Below are positions 20,753 through 29,160 of a stretch of DNA of 64,000 bases, in pieces. The number at the start of each line of letters is the position of its first letter. The first letter of the stretch is position 1. Location of the stretch: NCBI RefSeq assembly GCF_031180885.1, contig NZ_JAPSLK010000030.1:34099-98098 (forward strand), written 5' to 3'. The DNA comes from Saccharothrix sp. Its GTDB lineage: Bacteria > Actinomycetota > Actinomycetes > Mycobacteriales > Pseudonocardiaceae. Below the pieces are notes generated by a model. The model saw only the letters and a list, made by a program, of their open reading frames with translations. It did not search any database and was not told where the DNA came from. Made by a program: the position numbers and the translations under genes.

Positions 20753-21398
20753 TCATCGAGGCCAGGGCGTCGTGCTCGGCCTGGTCGATGGTGAGCTTGT
20801 AGGTCGTCTTGACGGAGATCCAGTTCAGCGCGTAGGTGCACCAGTAGCCCTGCACCGGCGGCTTCCACTTGGCCGGGTCCTGGTCGCCCTTCGCCCGGTT
20901 GCTGGTGGCCGAGACCGCGATCAGCTGGATGCCGCCCAGGTCGTTGGCGAACTTCTGGCGCTGCTCGTCGGTCCACTTGTCCGCGCCCGAGCGCCACGCT
21001 TCCGCCAGCGCCACGGTGTGGTCGATGTCGAGCTTGCCCGCGTCGGTGATGGTCTCGCCGTCGTACACGCTGACCCATGTGCCGGAGGTCGCGCGGCACT
21101 GGTCGTCGCTGCGGACGTCCGAACCCTGGCGCTGCAGCACGATCTCCCTGGTGTCGCACGAGTTGCCCTGGCTGCTCCAGTGCGGGAAGCGGTCCCGGCT
21201 GTAGCCGGCCATCTTGCCCTCGGGTGCGATGGTCAGGGCCGCGAGTTGCGCTGCCGGGTCCTGGCCGGGTTCGGCGGGTCCCTGGGTGGTGGTGGGTGGT
21301 GCGGTCTCGTCCTGGTAGCGGGTCAGGTAGTACCCGATGACGATCAACAGGAGGAACACGACCACGCTGACCCACGTCGTCGACCGCTTCCGGCTCAT
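20733..21398 (-). CDS. Membrane-anchored/secreted HNH nuclease-like protein (DUF1524)
   Basis: 221 residues from ATG at 21398. One N-terminal hydrophobic segment (VSVVVFLLLIVIGYYL) is followed by a polar linker and a DUF1524 HNH domain: LDIDHTVALAEAW carries the metal/base histidine and the later SNRAKGDQDPAKW gives the asparagine-containing second half. Cysteine pairs (NSCDTRE, DQCRAT, YWCTYA) suggest an extracytoplasmic position. It may be a secreted DNase used for nucleic-acid scavenging; substrate is not known. Confidence 0.82.
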   Translation of the reverse strand: MSRKRSTTWVSVVVFLLLIVIGYYLTRYQDETAPPTTTQGPAEPGQDPAAQLAALTIAPEGKMAGYSRDRFPHWSSQGNSCDTREIVLQRQGSDVRSDDQCRATSGTWVSVYDGETITDAGKLDIDHTVALAEAWRSGADKWTDEQRQKFANDLGGIQLIAVSATSNRAKGDQDPAKWKPPVQGYWCTYALNWISVKTTYKLTIDQAEHDALASMITQCPK

Positions 21399-21503
21399 GG
21401 CCCAATGATCAGCGATCACGGTCACGACGAGATCACCGGGTGCGAAAAGAGACGGCGGGCCAACGGGTTTCGGGGTGCCCGGCCACCGGGCACCCCGCGG
21501 CCG

Positions 21504-22451
21504 TCAGGGGCGGCTGGTGAGGTAGCCGCCCATGTGCGTGAAGTACTCCGCGGCGGGCAGTTCGCGGCCGTCCTCGGTGCGGACCTTCTTGACCAGCAAC
21601 GCGCGGTTGCGGCCCCGGCGCGCTTCGGCGCCCGCGACGATCGCCACGCCGTCGCCCTCGCGGTAGAAGATCCGGCCGGGCGTGCCGCCGTAGCGGGCCG
21701 CCGAGACGTCCGCCTCGACGATCTCCAGGCGCTTGCCCTTGTGGAAGCAGAACGCGCTGGGGTACGGGGCGCACTGCGCGCGGACCAGGCGGTCGAGTTC
21801 CTCGGCCTCCCACGTCCAGTCGATGCGCAGGTCCTCCTCCGCGCGCTTGTGGAAGAAGCTGGCCTTGGACCGGTCCTGCTTGGTGAAGTCGGTGCGGCCC
21901 TTGGCGATTTCGGCCAGGCCGTCGACGGTGATCGGGCCGAACAGTTCGAGCGTCTTGTGGAACAGGTCGGTGGTGGTGTCGCGCGGGCCGACCGGGACGG
22001 CGCGCTGGAGGACGATGTCGCCCGCGTCCAGCGTCTCGTCCATCATGTGCGCGGTGACGCCGACCTCCTTCTCGTCGTTGATCAGGGCCCAGATCAGCGG
22101 CGAGAAGCCCGCGTAGGCGGGCAGGAGGGAGTCGTGGACGTTGAGGGTGCCGTGCTGGGGCAGGGTGAAGATGTGCGGCGGGATCCAGGTGCGCCAGTTG
22201 GTGGCCACGATGACGTCCGGGGCGACCTCCTTGAGCTTCTGGAACAGCTCGTCGTCGTCCGGGCGGTTGCGGATGACGACCTCGACGCCGTGCTCGGTGG
22301 CCAGGTCGGCGACGGAGTCGCTCCAGATGCGCTCGTAGGCGTGGTCGCTCTTGGGGTGGGTGACGACCAGCGCCACCTCGTGCTCGGAGTCCAGCAGGGC
22401 TTGCAGCGTGCGGTGGCCCCAGGTCTGGTAGCCGAACATGACGACCCGCAT
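21504..22451 (-). CDS. Formyltransferase (methionyl-tRNA formyltransferase-like), probably siderophore-related
   Basis: 315 residues from ATG at 22451 (AGGAGG upstream). The formyl-THF hydrolase fold is visible: VVMFGYQTWGHRTL, the active-site region NVHDSLLPAYAGFSPLIWA (Asn-His) and VTAHMMDETLDAGDIV (Asp), followed by a Fmt-type C-terminal domain. Such enzymes formylate fMet-tRNA or, in siderophore clusters, hydroxyornithine. Twin iron-regulator boxes in its promoter point to the siderophore-type role. No NRPS or ornithine hydroxylase is adjacent, so it would act with genes elsewhere. Confidence 0.85.
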   Translation of the reverse strand: MRVVMFGYQTWGHRTLQALLDSEHEVALVVTHPKSDHAYERIWSDSVADLATEHGVEVVIRNRPDDDELFQKLKEVAPDVIVATNWRTWIPPHIFTLPQHGTLNVHDSLLPAYAGFSPLIWALINDEKEVGVTAHMMDETLDAGDIVLQRAVPVGPRDTTTDLFHKTLELFGPITVDGLAEIAKGRTDFTKQDRSKASFFHKRAEEDLRIDWTWEAEELDRLVRAQCAPYPSAFCFHKGKRLEIVEADVSAARYGGTPGRIFYREGDGVAIVAGAEARRGRNRALLVKKVRTEDGRELPAAEYFTHMGGYLTSRP

Positions 22452-22467
22452 CGGGCCCCTCCTCGGT

Positions 22468-22501
22468 TTAGGCTCGCCTAAGTTATCTAACCCTAACCTA
22501 A
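22468..22501. promoter_or_regulatory. Two overlapping IdeR/DmdR-type iron boxes
   Basis: Two 19-bp boxes overlap by 4 bp: 22468-22486 (TTAGGCTCGCCTAAGTTAT) and 22483-22501 (TTATCTAACCCTAACCTAA). Each matches the actinobacterial iron-box consensus TTAGGTTAGGCTAACCTAA at 14 of 19 positions in one orientation. They lie just before the formyltransferase start and also cover the expected -35 area of the divergent amidohydrolase gene. Confidence 0.8.
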
Positions 22502-22526
22502 GGAGGCGGTTCGCTAGCCTGCACGG

Positions 22527-24065
22527 GTGATCCTCGACCTCAAGCTCACCGGCGGCCGGTTCGTGACGCTCGACCCGGACCGACCGTCCGCGTCCTCGGT
22601 GGGCGTGTGGGGCGGTCGGATCGTGGCGCTGGACACCGACCTGCCGGCGCGCCGGGTGGTGGACCTGGGTGGCGCGACCGTCCTGCCCGGGTTCATCGAC
22701 GCGCACACCCACCTGGCGTGGGCCGGTCGGGCGTCGCGCGTGCCGGATGTGTCCAGGTGCCGGACCGTCGCCGAGGTGCTGGAGGTGTTGCGGGCCGCGC
22801 CGCGCGGGACGTGGCTGGAGGCGGCGGGGTACGACCACCGCGTGCTGGACCGGCCGTTGACCGCGCGTGATCTGGACTCGGTCGGGTCGCGGGTGTACGT
22901 GCAGGACGTGTCTGGGCACGCGTGCGTGGTGAGCAGTGACGTGCTCGGGTTGCTGGGGGTGCCCTCGTCTGATGGGTTTCTGGCGGAGAGCGCGCAGACG
23001 GCGGTGCGGGCGTTGATCCTGCCGTACCCGGTGGCGGACATCGCGTCGGACGTGCGGCTGGGGGCGGAGCAGTGCCTGCGCGAGGGGGTCGTGCTGGCCG
23101 CCGAAGCCGGGGTGGGGGCGGGGTTGATCGGGAGCAGTCCGATCGAGGTCGCCGCGTACCAGCGGGAGCCGTTGCCGATCCGGGTGCAGTTGATGGTGTC
23201 CGCGATGGAGTTGCGCGAGGTGGGGGCGCACCCGGCGGACGGGGTGCGGCGGGCGTTGCCGTTGGGGATCCGGACGGGGCTGGGGTCGGACTGGCTGTCC
23301 ATCGGGGCGCTGAAGCTGTGGACCGATGGCGGGATGATCGCCCGGACGGCGGCGTTGACCCAGCCCTACACGGTGGGCGGGGTGGGGCAGTGGCAGGACG
23401 ACCCGGCGGTGATGCGGGCGGCGTTGCTGGACGGGCACGCGGCCGGGTGGCAGCTGGCGGTGCACGCGATCGGGGACCGGGCGATCGACTTCGCGTTGGA
23501 TGTCGTGGAGGAGGCGCAGCGGTTGGTGCCTCGGCCGGGGGCGCGGCACCGGATCGAGCACTGCGGGTTGGTGCGGCCGGACCAGTTGGACCGGATTGCT
23601 TCGCTGGGGCTGATTCCCGTTGTGCAACCTGCGTTTTTGTGGGCTTACGGGGACGATTACGCGGAGATCATGGGGCCGGAGCGGGCGCCTTGGTTGTACC
23701 GGGGGCGGTCGTTCCTGGAGCGGGGGATCGTGGTGGCGGGGTCTTCGGACCGGCCGGTGGCGGACGGGAATCCGTTGCGGGGCATCAGGTTCATGGTGGA
23801 GCGGCGGTCGCGGACGGGGTTGGCGGTGGGGTCGGGGGAGGCGGTCTCGGTGACCGAGGCGTTGGCGGCTTACACGCGCGGGGCGGCTCATGCGTGTGGG
23901 GTGGAGGGGGTGTTGGGGTCGATCACGCCGGGGAAGTTGGCGGATTTCGCGGTGTTGGACGGTGATCCGCGGGAGGTTTCGGTGGAGCGGATCTCGGAGA
24001 TCGCGGTGCTGGCCACGGTGGTGGGCGGCGAGTTCCGGCACGATCCGGCGGGGTTCGCCGACTGA
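22527..24065 (+). CDS. Amidohydrolase family 3 (YtcJ-like) metal-dependent hydrolase
   Basis: 512 residues from GTG at 22527. Metal ligands of the amidohydrolase barrel are present: FIDAHTHLAW near the N-terminus, VHAIGDRAID and RIEHCGLVRPD in the barrel, and GSSDRPVADGNP with the late Asp. The C-terminal end has the usual ITPGKLADFAVLD strand. YtcJ-like enzymes hydrolyse N-acyl or formamide-type bonds; the substrate is unknown. A TAGCCT hexamer at 22515-22520 ends 6 bp before the GTG, so it is probably leaderless and may share iron control with the divergent formyltransferase. Confidence 0.88.
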   Translation: MILDLKLTGGRFVTLDPDRPSASSVGVWGGRIVALDTDLPARRVVDLGGATVLPGFIDAHTHLAWAGRASRVPDVSRCRTVAEVLEVLRAAPRGTWLEAAGYDHRVLDRPLTARDLDSVGSRVYVQDVSGHACVVSSDVLGLLGVPSSDGFLAESAQTAVRALILPYPVADIASDVRLGAEQCLREGVVLAAEAGVGAGLIGSSPIEVAAYQREPLPIRVQLMVSAMELREVGAHPADGVRRALPLGIRTGLGSDWLSIGALKLWTDGGMIARTAALTQPYTVGGVGQWQDDPAVMRAALLDGHAAGWQLAVHAIGDRAIDFALDVVEEAQRLVPRPGARHRIEHCGLVRPDQLDRIASLGLIPVVQPAFLWAYGDDYAEIMGPERAPWLYRGRSFLERGIVVAGSSDRPVADGNPLRGIRFMVERRSRTGLAVGSGEAVSVTEALAAYTRGAAHACGVEGVLGSITPGKLADFAVLDGDPREVSVERISEIAVLATVVGGEFRHDPAGFAD

Positions 24066-24111
24066 GCTTGTGTTCGCGGTATTGATCTGCGGTGTTCGGG
24101 CAGCGTGAGTG

Positions 24112-24139
24112 GGCGGGCCTCCGGGGGTGGAGGCCCGCC
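24112..24139. terminator. Bidirectional hairpin between convergent genes
   Basis: An 11-bp perfect stem (GGCGGGCCTCC with GGAGGCCCGCC) and 6-nt loop lie between the amidohydrolase stop and the stop of the convergent SOS-box gene. Confidence 0.75.
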
Positions 24140-24156
24140 GTGTGGGGGTCTGGGAG

Positions 24157-24780
24157 TCAGGCGCTCATGCGCCAGTGGACCACGTAGCCGGCGGCTTCGG
24201 CGGCGATCAGGGCGTCGAGCTTGGCCAGGTTTGTTCGCCTCGACATGCGGAAGGCGCGGCCTCGGCGGGCGTCCAGCAGGAGCGGGGTGGCGCCGGGCAG
24301 GGTCTTGTCGATCGTGTGTTGGAGGATGCGCAGGCCCACGTTCGCCGCCTCCTGGGTCATCGGTGTCTCCTTCACGTACACCAGGACCGCCGCCGTCGAA
24401 CCGTCCGGCATGCGCAGGCCCAGGTGGGGGCGCACGCGCAGGGTCAGGTCACCGGCCTCCCACCTCGTCGCCGCCACCGGCACACCGGTCGCCCTCGTCG
24501 AGCGCAGCCACGGCAGGAAGCCCTCGCGCAGCTCCTCGAACGCCCTGGGCTGGCCGTTCCTGGACGCCGAGCGCACCGCCGCGTCCAGCTCGGCATCCGG
24601 GTCGATCGAGTTCGCCGCCCGGCGCATGGCGTCCCTCATCGGGTTGTAGAACCCGCACACCCACGGGTCGACACCCAGGTACACGCTGCGCTGCTCGGAC
24701 ACGATGCTGATGCGCCCGCGCTGACCGCTCATCACGTACTCGGTGAACGACAACGCGGTCACGCTGACCGGCTCCACCAC
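24157..24780 (-). CDS. Unknown protein with SOS (LexA) box, probably DNA-damage inducible
   Basis: 207 residues from GTG at 24780 (GGGGAG six bases upstream; GTG at 24777 also possible). I do not recognise the family. It has no signal or membrane segment; an N-terminal beta region (VTALSFTEYV, GRISIVSEQRSVYLGVDPWVCGFY) is followed by helices and a C-terminal mixed region ending WRMSA. A perfect palindromic LexA box sits 17-32 bp upstream. The MarR-type gene precedes it on the same strand. A DNA-damage response role is inferred only from the box. Confidence 0.75.
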   Translation of the reverse strand: MVEPVSVTALSFTEYVMSGQRGRISIVSEQRSVYLGVDPWVCGFYNPMRDAMRRAANSIDPDAELDAAVRSASRNGQPRAFEELREGFLPWLRSTRATGVPVAATRWEAGDLTLRVRPHLGLRMPDGSTAAVLVYVKETPMTQEAANVGLRILQHTIDKTLPGATPLLLDARRGRAFRMSRRTNLAKLDALIAAEAAGYVVHWRMSA

Positions 24781-24796
24781 GGCAGGCTCCCCTCGA

Positions 24797-24812
24797 TCGA
24801 ACTTACGTTCGA
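24797..24812. promoter_or_regulatory. Perfect actinobacterial SOS/LexA box
   Basis: TCGAACTTACGTTCGA is an exact match to the mycobacterial/actinobacterial LexA operator TCGAAC-N4-GTTCGA. It lies 17 bp before the GTG start of the unknown gene at 24157-24780, downstream of the MarR stop codon. Confidence 0.9.
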
Positions 24813-24917
24813 ATTCTACCGGGCGGGTACGACAATTTCGGGTGGCCGAACGGGTGCACGGACGGGTGCACGGAGGGGTGATCGAGTGAGTGCGGAGCGG
24901 GTGCCGAGCAGGGGTGG

Positions 24918-25328
24918 CTAGGCGCGGACCTTGGACAGGAGGGGGCCGAGGTCGGGGTCGGCCTCGACCTCGTCGAAGATCGCCTTCAAGGTCTCCTCGA
25001 AGAACGGGGCCGCGCTCTCGTACACCGCCCGCCCCTCCGCGGTGATCTTGCTGTACACCCCGCGCCGGTCCGTCTCGCACACCTCGCGGGCGGTCAGGCC
25101 GGACTGCTCCAGGCGCGCCACCAGGCGGCTCACCGAACTCTGGTTCAGGCCCACCACCTCGGTCAGCTCCTGCATCCGCAGCTCACCGTCGGGCGCCTCG
25201 TGCAGGGCGGACAGCGCGGTGAACTCCGACATCCCGAAGTGGAACTTCCGCTGCAGGGCGCGCTCCAGGCTGGCGTTGATCCGGTGGTGCAGCGCGTGCA
25301 GGTCGGACCAGGCGGCGCGGACGGACAA
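24918..25328 (-). CDS. MarR-family transcriptional regulator
   Basis: 136 residues from a TTG at 25328; no ATG/GTG start exists upstream in frame before unrelated sequence. Winged-helix core: LRMQELTEVVGLNQSSVSRLVARLEQSGL is the recognition region and ETDRRGVYSKIT the wing. Helices at both ends form the dimer interface. Ligand unknown. It is followed on the same strand by the SOS-box gene, 137 bp away, so the two are not tightly coupled. Confidence 0.88.
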   Translation of the reverse strand: MSVRAAWSDLHALHHRINASLERALQRKFHFGMSEFTALSALHEAPDGELRMQELTEVVGLNQSSVSRLVARLEQSGLTAREVCETDRRGVYSKITAEGRAVYESAAPFFEETLKAIFDEVEADPDLGPLLSKVRA

Positions 25329-25405
25329 CTCGGACCCCCGGGAGCGCAGGTGTGGGCCTACATCCTATGCCTGCGGCGGGGTGTCGCCGACGAGTGAGAG
25401 CGCGC

Positions 25406-25786
25406 TCAGCCGCACCCGGAAGGTTCGTCCAGTTCGACCACGGCGGCACCCTCGGACAGCACCACCTCCTCGTACGCGCCGTCGCGCAGGGCGAGGCAGC
25501 GCAGCGCGGGCAGGTCCGGGTCGACCAGCCGGTAGTGCGGGCACCCGGCCTCTCCCAGCTTGACCCGCTTGAGTTCCAGGTCGACCAGGCGGGTGCGCGG
25601 CGAGTGCACCTCGACGGGCCGGCACGGGCGGCCCGATCGACGCCCGGGTGGTGAACGCGGACCGGTCGCCCGGAAGCACCGCGGAGCGTGCACGACCACG
25701 TCGGGGATGAACACGGTGTCGTCGGCCAGCACGACGTCCACCGGCACGGGCAGCACCTCCCAGTCCGGAGGGCACACCGCGGTCAA
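25406..25786 (-). pseudogene. Uma2-family (DUF820) nuclease-like gene, 5'-truncated remnant
   Basis: The 126-residue frame carries the second half of a Uma2 domain: DVVLADDTVFIPDVVV, PVEVHSPRTRLVDLELKRVKL and HYRLVDPDLPALRC, i.e. the PD...E.K catalytic region. Full Uma2 proteins are ~190 residues; the first ~60 are missing and homology fades upstream near 25810. The ~25 residues between the two conserved blocks are unusually Arg/Pro-rich, as if a compensated frameshift had occurred. It ends next to an 8-bp minisatellite. Probably a decaying gene. Confidence 0.55.
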
Positions 25787-25842
25787 CGCGATCGCGAGCG
25801 GTTCGCGCGGCTGGCGGCGTTGGGTCGGAAGTGCTGAGGATG

Positions 25843-25898
25843 GTCTGTGCGTCTGTGCGTCTGTGCGTCTGTGCGTCTGTGCGTCTGTGCGTCTGTGC
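25843..25898. repeat. 8-bp minisatellite, seven GTCTGTGC units
   Basis: Seven perfect consecutive copies of GTCTGTGC lie between the Uma2 remnant and the stop codon of the membrane mannosyltransferase-like gene (12 bp away). Copy number is likely to vary between strains. Confidence 0.95.
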
Positions 25899-25909
25899 GC
25901 CGGGGACCG

Positions 25910-27157
25910 TCAACCGGCCCAGATGCCTGCGACGAACAGCAGGAACACGCCGGTCTGCACGAGGGAGGACGCGTACATCCAGCCGTACAGCGCGGGCTTG
26001 AGCGCCGGCTTGCGCTGTGCGGCCACCACCATCGCCACGTAGATCACCACGCACGGCAACAGGTACCGGTGCACCGACACGACGTTGCTGTTCAGCGTGA
26101 ACATCACGAACGACGCCAACCCGAAGGCGGCCAACGGGATGCCGTCCTTCTTCAGCGCCGCGAACAGGTACACGAAGAGCGCTACGAGCACTGCCAGACC
26201 GAACAGCGGCAGGATGTGGCTGATCAGGTCCCAGTTGCTCGGCCGCCCGCCGGCCAGGGCGTGCAGCGACACCTTCAGCTCGCCCCACAGCGTCGCCGGG
26301 ATGTTCGGGTTCGCCACGTGGTAGCCCCACGTCGACACGGTGTCGTAGGCGGAGAACATCGCGAGCGGGTCGCCCTTGACGATCTTCAGCACCAGCGCGT
26401 AGGCCGCGACCCCGAGACCGGCGGCCGGGAACCACAGCAGGTGCCATGACAGCAGCCCGCGGAGCTTCCACTCCTTGGCGCGGTAGAACTCCAGGAAGCA
26501 CAGGCCCACGAAGAGAACGGCGGTGATGCGGGTCGCGGTGAGCGGGATGAGCGTGAGCCCCATGAAGACCCACTGCCGCCGCAACGCGAACAGGTACGCC
26601 CAGAACCCGAGGGCGCAGAACACCGCCTCGCTGTAGAAGGCGTGCGCGAAGAACGCCGTCGGCGCGGTCAGGAACGCCGCCACCACCAGCCACGGCGCGC
26701 GCTCACCGGTCACGAAGTGCCGGGCGATCCGCAGCAGCGCCACGGCGGCCAGCCACGTCGCCAGGACGTTGACGACCATGCCCGCGGCCAGGAAACCGAG
26801 CAGCCCGAAAGAGATCGTCTCGACCAGCCACACGAGGAACGGGAAGAACGGGTAGAACGCGGGCACCCACGGCGTCGCCTCGTTCGCGTAGCCGCCGTTG
26901 GTGATCTGGTGGAAGTTCTCGGCGTCCCACCGGTAGGTGTGCGACAGCAGGGTGGCGTCCGGGCCGAGCACCTTCACCGGGTAGCCCTCGCCGACCGGCA
27001 GGGAACCCTGGAACAGCACGGCGACCGCGGACAGCACCGCGTGCCAGGCGAGGACCAGGGCGAACGCCCGTGCCCAGTCCGTGTGGTGCCACCGGGGTTT
27101 GTGCTCTCGGGCGGACTCCGGGGAGGCCTGCTCGGTGCGGGTCATCACGTCCGTCAT
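25910..27157 (-). CDS. PIG-V-like (mannosyl_trans2/GT-C) membrane glycosyltransferase
   Basis: 415 residues from ATG at 27157, overlapping the gtrA stop as TGATG. About ten membrane segments; the first extracytoplasmic loop carries YRWDAENFHQITNGGY, the acidic motif typical of GT-C enzymes, and later FFAHAFYSEAVF and SVHRYLLP. These features match the GPI-mannosyltransferase-2-like family in actinobacteria, which use polyprenol-linked sugars. It is the third gene of an operon with GtrA and a GT2 enzyme that would make and flip the lipid-linked sugar. Confidence 0.83.
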   Translation of the reverse strand: MTDVMTRTEQASPESAREHKPRWHHTDWARAFALVLAWHAVLSAVAVLFQGSLPVGEGYPVKVLGPDATLLSHTYRWDAENFHQITNGGYANEATPWVPAFYPFFPFLVWLVETISFGLLGFLAAGMVVNVLATWLAAVALLRIARHFVTGERAPWLVVAAFLTAPTAFFAHAFYSEAVFCALGFWAYLFALRRQWVFMGLTLIPLTATRITAVLFVGLCFLEFYRAKEWKLRGLLSWHLLWFPAAGLGVAAYALVLKIVKGDPLAMFSAYDTVSTWGYHVANPNIPATLWGELKVSLHALAGGRPSNWDLISHILPLFGLAVLVALFVYLFAALKKDGIPLAAFGLASFVMFTLNSNVVSVHRYLLPCVVIYVAMVVAAQRKPALKPALYGWMYASSLVQTGVFLLFVAGIWAG

Positions 27158-27567
27158 CAGGCGGCTTCCTTGGGTCTGAAGACGAGCCTGCTGTAGAGCG
27201 TGTAGTTCCACACCAGGTTGAACACCAGCGCGGACAGCTTCGGCCCGACCACGGCGACCACCGGGTGCGTCCCCTCGAACGCCCCGGTGACCAGGCTAAT
27301 CACGATCGGCTGCACCACCCACAGGCCGAACGCCGTGACCAGCAGGAACAGCGCGGCCTGGGACTTCACGTCGCCGGTGCGGGCGCGGAAGGTGAACGAC
27401 CGGTTGAGGGTGAAGCTGCACGCCATGCCGGCCGAGGTGGACAGCAGGTTCGCCACGAACATCGGCACGCCGGCCAGGGAGAGGAGCGTGTAGGCCACGA
27501 GGTCGACGAGCGTGTTGGCGATGCCCACCAGGCCGAACCGGATCTTGGTGGCTAGTCCGGGTCTCAC
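27157..27567 (-). CDS. GtrA-family membrane protein
   Basis: 136 residues from GTG at 27567 with a GTGA overlap to the GT2 gene. Four membrane segments and the family pattern RFGLVGIANTLVD, FTLNRSFTF and FNLVWNYTLYSRLVF. GtrA proteins are thought to translocate polyprenyl-phosphate-linked sugars across the membrane. The flanking GT2 and GT-C genes make a complete synthesis, flipping and transfer set. Confidence 0.9.
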   Translation of the reverse strand: MRPGLATKIRFGLVGIANTLVDLVAYTLLSLAGVPMFVANLLSTSAGMACSFTLNRSFTFRARTGDVKSQAALFLLVTAFGLWVVQPIVISLVTGAFEGTHPVVAVVGPKLSALVFNLVWNYTLYSRLVFRPKEAA

Positions 27568-28664
27568 CGCACGAGGCTCCGGTCCTGGTTGTGGGTGCGG
27601 CTGGGTAGGGCAGTGCGCACGGAGGCGACCGTGTAGAGCGGGCGGGCCTGGGACTGGGCGTAGGTGCGGCCGATGTAGCTGCCCAGCACGCCGAGCATGG
27701 TGATCTGGATGCCGCCCAGGAAGAACATGCCGATCGTGATGAACGCCCAGCCCGGCACTGCGGTCTCCGGCGCGAACAGCTTCACGCCCCCGACGTAGAG
27801 GATGCCCAGGAAGCTGAGGAACGAGATGAAGTAGCCCAGCCGGCTGATGAGTTTCAGGGGAGCGACGGAGAAGCCGAGGATGCCGTCCGCGGCGAACCGC
27901 AGCATCTTGCTCAGCGGGTAACCGGTCACGCCCGCGTGGCGCTCGTCGCGGTCGAACAGCACGCCGGTCTGCCGGAACCCGATGTAGCTGACCAGCCCGC
28001 GCAGGAACCGGTCCCGCTCGCGGTACTTGCGCAGCTCGTCGACGACCTTGCGGTCGATCAGGCGGAAGTCGCCGGTGTTGCGCGGGATGTCGATCGAGGC
28101 GACCTTGCGCAGGAACAGGTAGAACGCGCTGGCGGTGAGCTTCTTGAACGCGGTGTCCTGGCGCGAGCGGCGCTGGGCGTAGACGACCTCGTAGCCCTGC
28201 TCCCACTTCTCGACCAGCTCCAGGCTGACCCGGGGCGGGTCCTGCATGTCGCTGTCCATGATGATCACGGCGTCGGCGTCGGCCAGGTCGAGGCCCGCGG
28301 TGACCGCCATCTGGTGGCCGAAGTTGCGGGACAGCTCGATCACGGTGACCCGGTCGTCCCGGTCGGCGAGGGCCTGGAGGTGGGTGAGGGACTCGTCCTT
28401 GCTGCCGTCGTCGACGTAGATGAAGCTCACGTCGTAGCGGTCGGCGAGTTCCTCGGTGACCTGGGAGACTGTGCGGTGGAGGAGGTCGATGTTCCCGGCC
28501 TCGTTGTAGATCGGGAAGATGTAGGTGACGTGCTTCTTCCCGCCCTCGGGGGCTTGGGGTGCCTCGGGGGCCCGGAGTGTTTGGGGTGCGGGTGCCTCGG
28601 GGGCTTGGAGTGCTTGGGATGCGGGTGCCTCGGGGGCGGGTGCCTCGGTTGCCTCGGCGCTCAC
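27564..28664 (-). CDS. GT2 polyprenyl-phosphate glycosyltransferase (GtrB/DPM-like)
   Basis: 366 residues, GTG start at 28664. A 40-residue Ala/Pro/Glu repeat tail (PEAPAPQTLRAPEAP) precedes the GT2 domain: FPIYNEAGNID, VDDGSKDES, the DSDMQDPP metal/donor motif, RNTGDFRLIDRK and two C-terminal membrane segments. It should load a sugar on polyprenyl phosphate on the inner membrane face. First gene of the three-gene operon. The repeat-rich N-terminus may be replaced by an internal start near the conserved KKHVTYIFP strand, so the start is uncertain. Confidence 0.88.
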   Translation of the reverse strand: MSAEATEAPAPEAPASQALQAPEAPAPQTLRAPEAPQAPEGGKKHVTYIFPIYNEAGNIDLLHRTVSQVTEELADRYDVSFIYVDDGSKDESLTHLQALADRDDRVTVIELSRNFGHQMAVTAGLDLADADAVIIMDSDMQDPPRVSLELVEKWEQGYEVVYAQRRSRQDTAFKKLTASAFYLFLRKVASIDIPRNTGDFRLIDRKVVDELRKYRERDRFLRGLVSYIGFRQTGVLFDRDERHAGVTGYPLSKMLRFAADGILGFSVAPLKLISRLGYFISFLSFLGILYVGGVKLFAPETAVPGWAFITIGMFFLGGIQITMLGVLGSYIGRTYAQSQARPLYTVASVRTALPSRTHNQDRSLVR

Positions 28665-28780
28665 GGGCCAACCGTCCTTTGCTCGTGCCTTTGCTCGTGA
28701 CAGGAGTGGCGCCCGGCCTCACCACGGGCGGTCGGCGCGCACTATACGCAGGTCGGGCTCCGGCTCGTTCGGCAGGCTGC

Positions 28781-28832
28781 GCTGTCACCCCGTCGCTGTC
28801 ACCCCGTCGCTGTCACCCCGTCGCTGTCACCC
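28781..28832. repeat. 14-bp tandem repeat (GCTGTCACCCCGTC, ~3.6 units) and related degenerate repeats
   Basis: Three perfect units and a partial one, followed to ~28905 by degenerate CGCCTTCGTGGCCACC-type units. Part of a ~740-bp gene-free stretch (28665-29409) that also holds a copy of the dispersed element and a 23-bp tandem array. Confidence 0.9.
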
Positions 28833-28980
28833 GCCTTCGCTGTTGCCCGCCTTCGTGGCCACCCTGCCTTCGTGGCCACCCGCCTTCGCTGCCGCTCCCT
28901 CGGTGTCACCCGGCTGTGCCCAGGGGCTGGCTCGCTGCCCCAGCCTGCTGGTGCTGCTCGGTGGGCTGAACGAACGGCTT

Positions 28981-29021
28981 TGTCGTACCCGCGTGAGATG
29001 ATTGAAGCGGGGGCCGGAGGC
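28981..29021 (+). repeat. Dispersed intergenic element, copy A (diverged)
   Basis: Begins TGTCGTACCC and ends GCGGGGGCCGGAGGC, with the central GTGAGATGATTGA in place of GTGGGACAATGGA of the better copies. See copies at 36864, 37534, 48357, 56406 and 56913. Confidence 0.8.
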
Positions 29022-29047
29022 AAGCCGCAGGCGCTTCGCTCTTCCAT

Positions 29048-29160
29048 GCGCTGCGCGTTTCAAGATCAACGCGCTGCGCGCTCTCAAGCGGACGCGCTGC
29101 GCGCTCTCAAGCGGACGCGCTGCGCGCTCTCAAGCGGACGCGCTGCGCGCTCTCAAGATC
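29048..29160. repeat. 23-bp tandem repeat, five units
   Basis: Five consecutive 23-bp units (first and last slightly diverged) share GCGCTGCGCGCTCTCAAG; they lie directly after dispersed element copy A and before the acyltransferase gene. Confidence 0.9.

Noticed and set aside
25365..26693. 442-residue minus-strand frame spanning the Uma2 remnant and the minisatellite
   Set aside because: It reads the 8-bp repeat as THRRTDAQ units and overlaps the glycosyltransferase in another frame.
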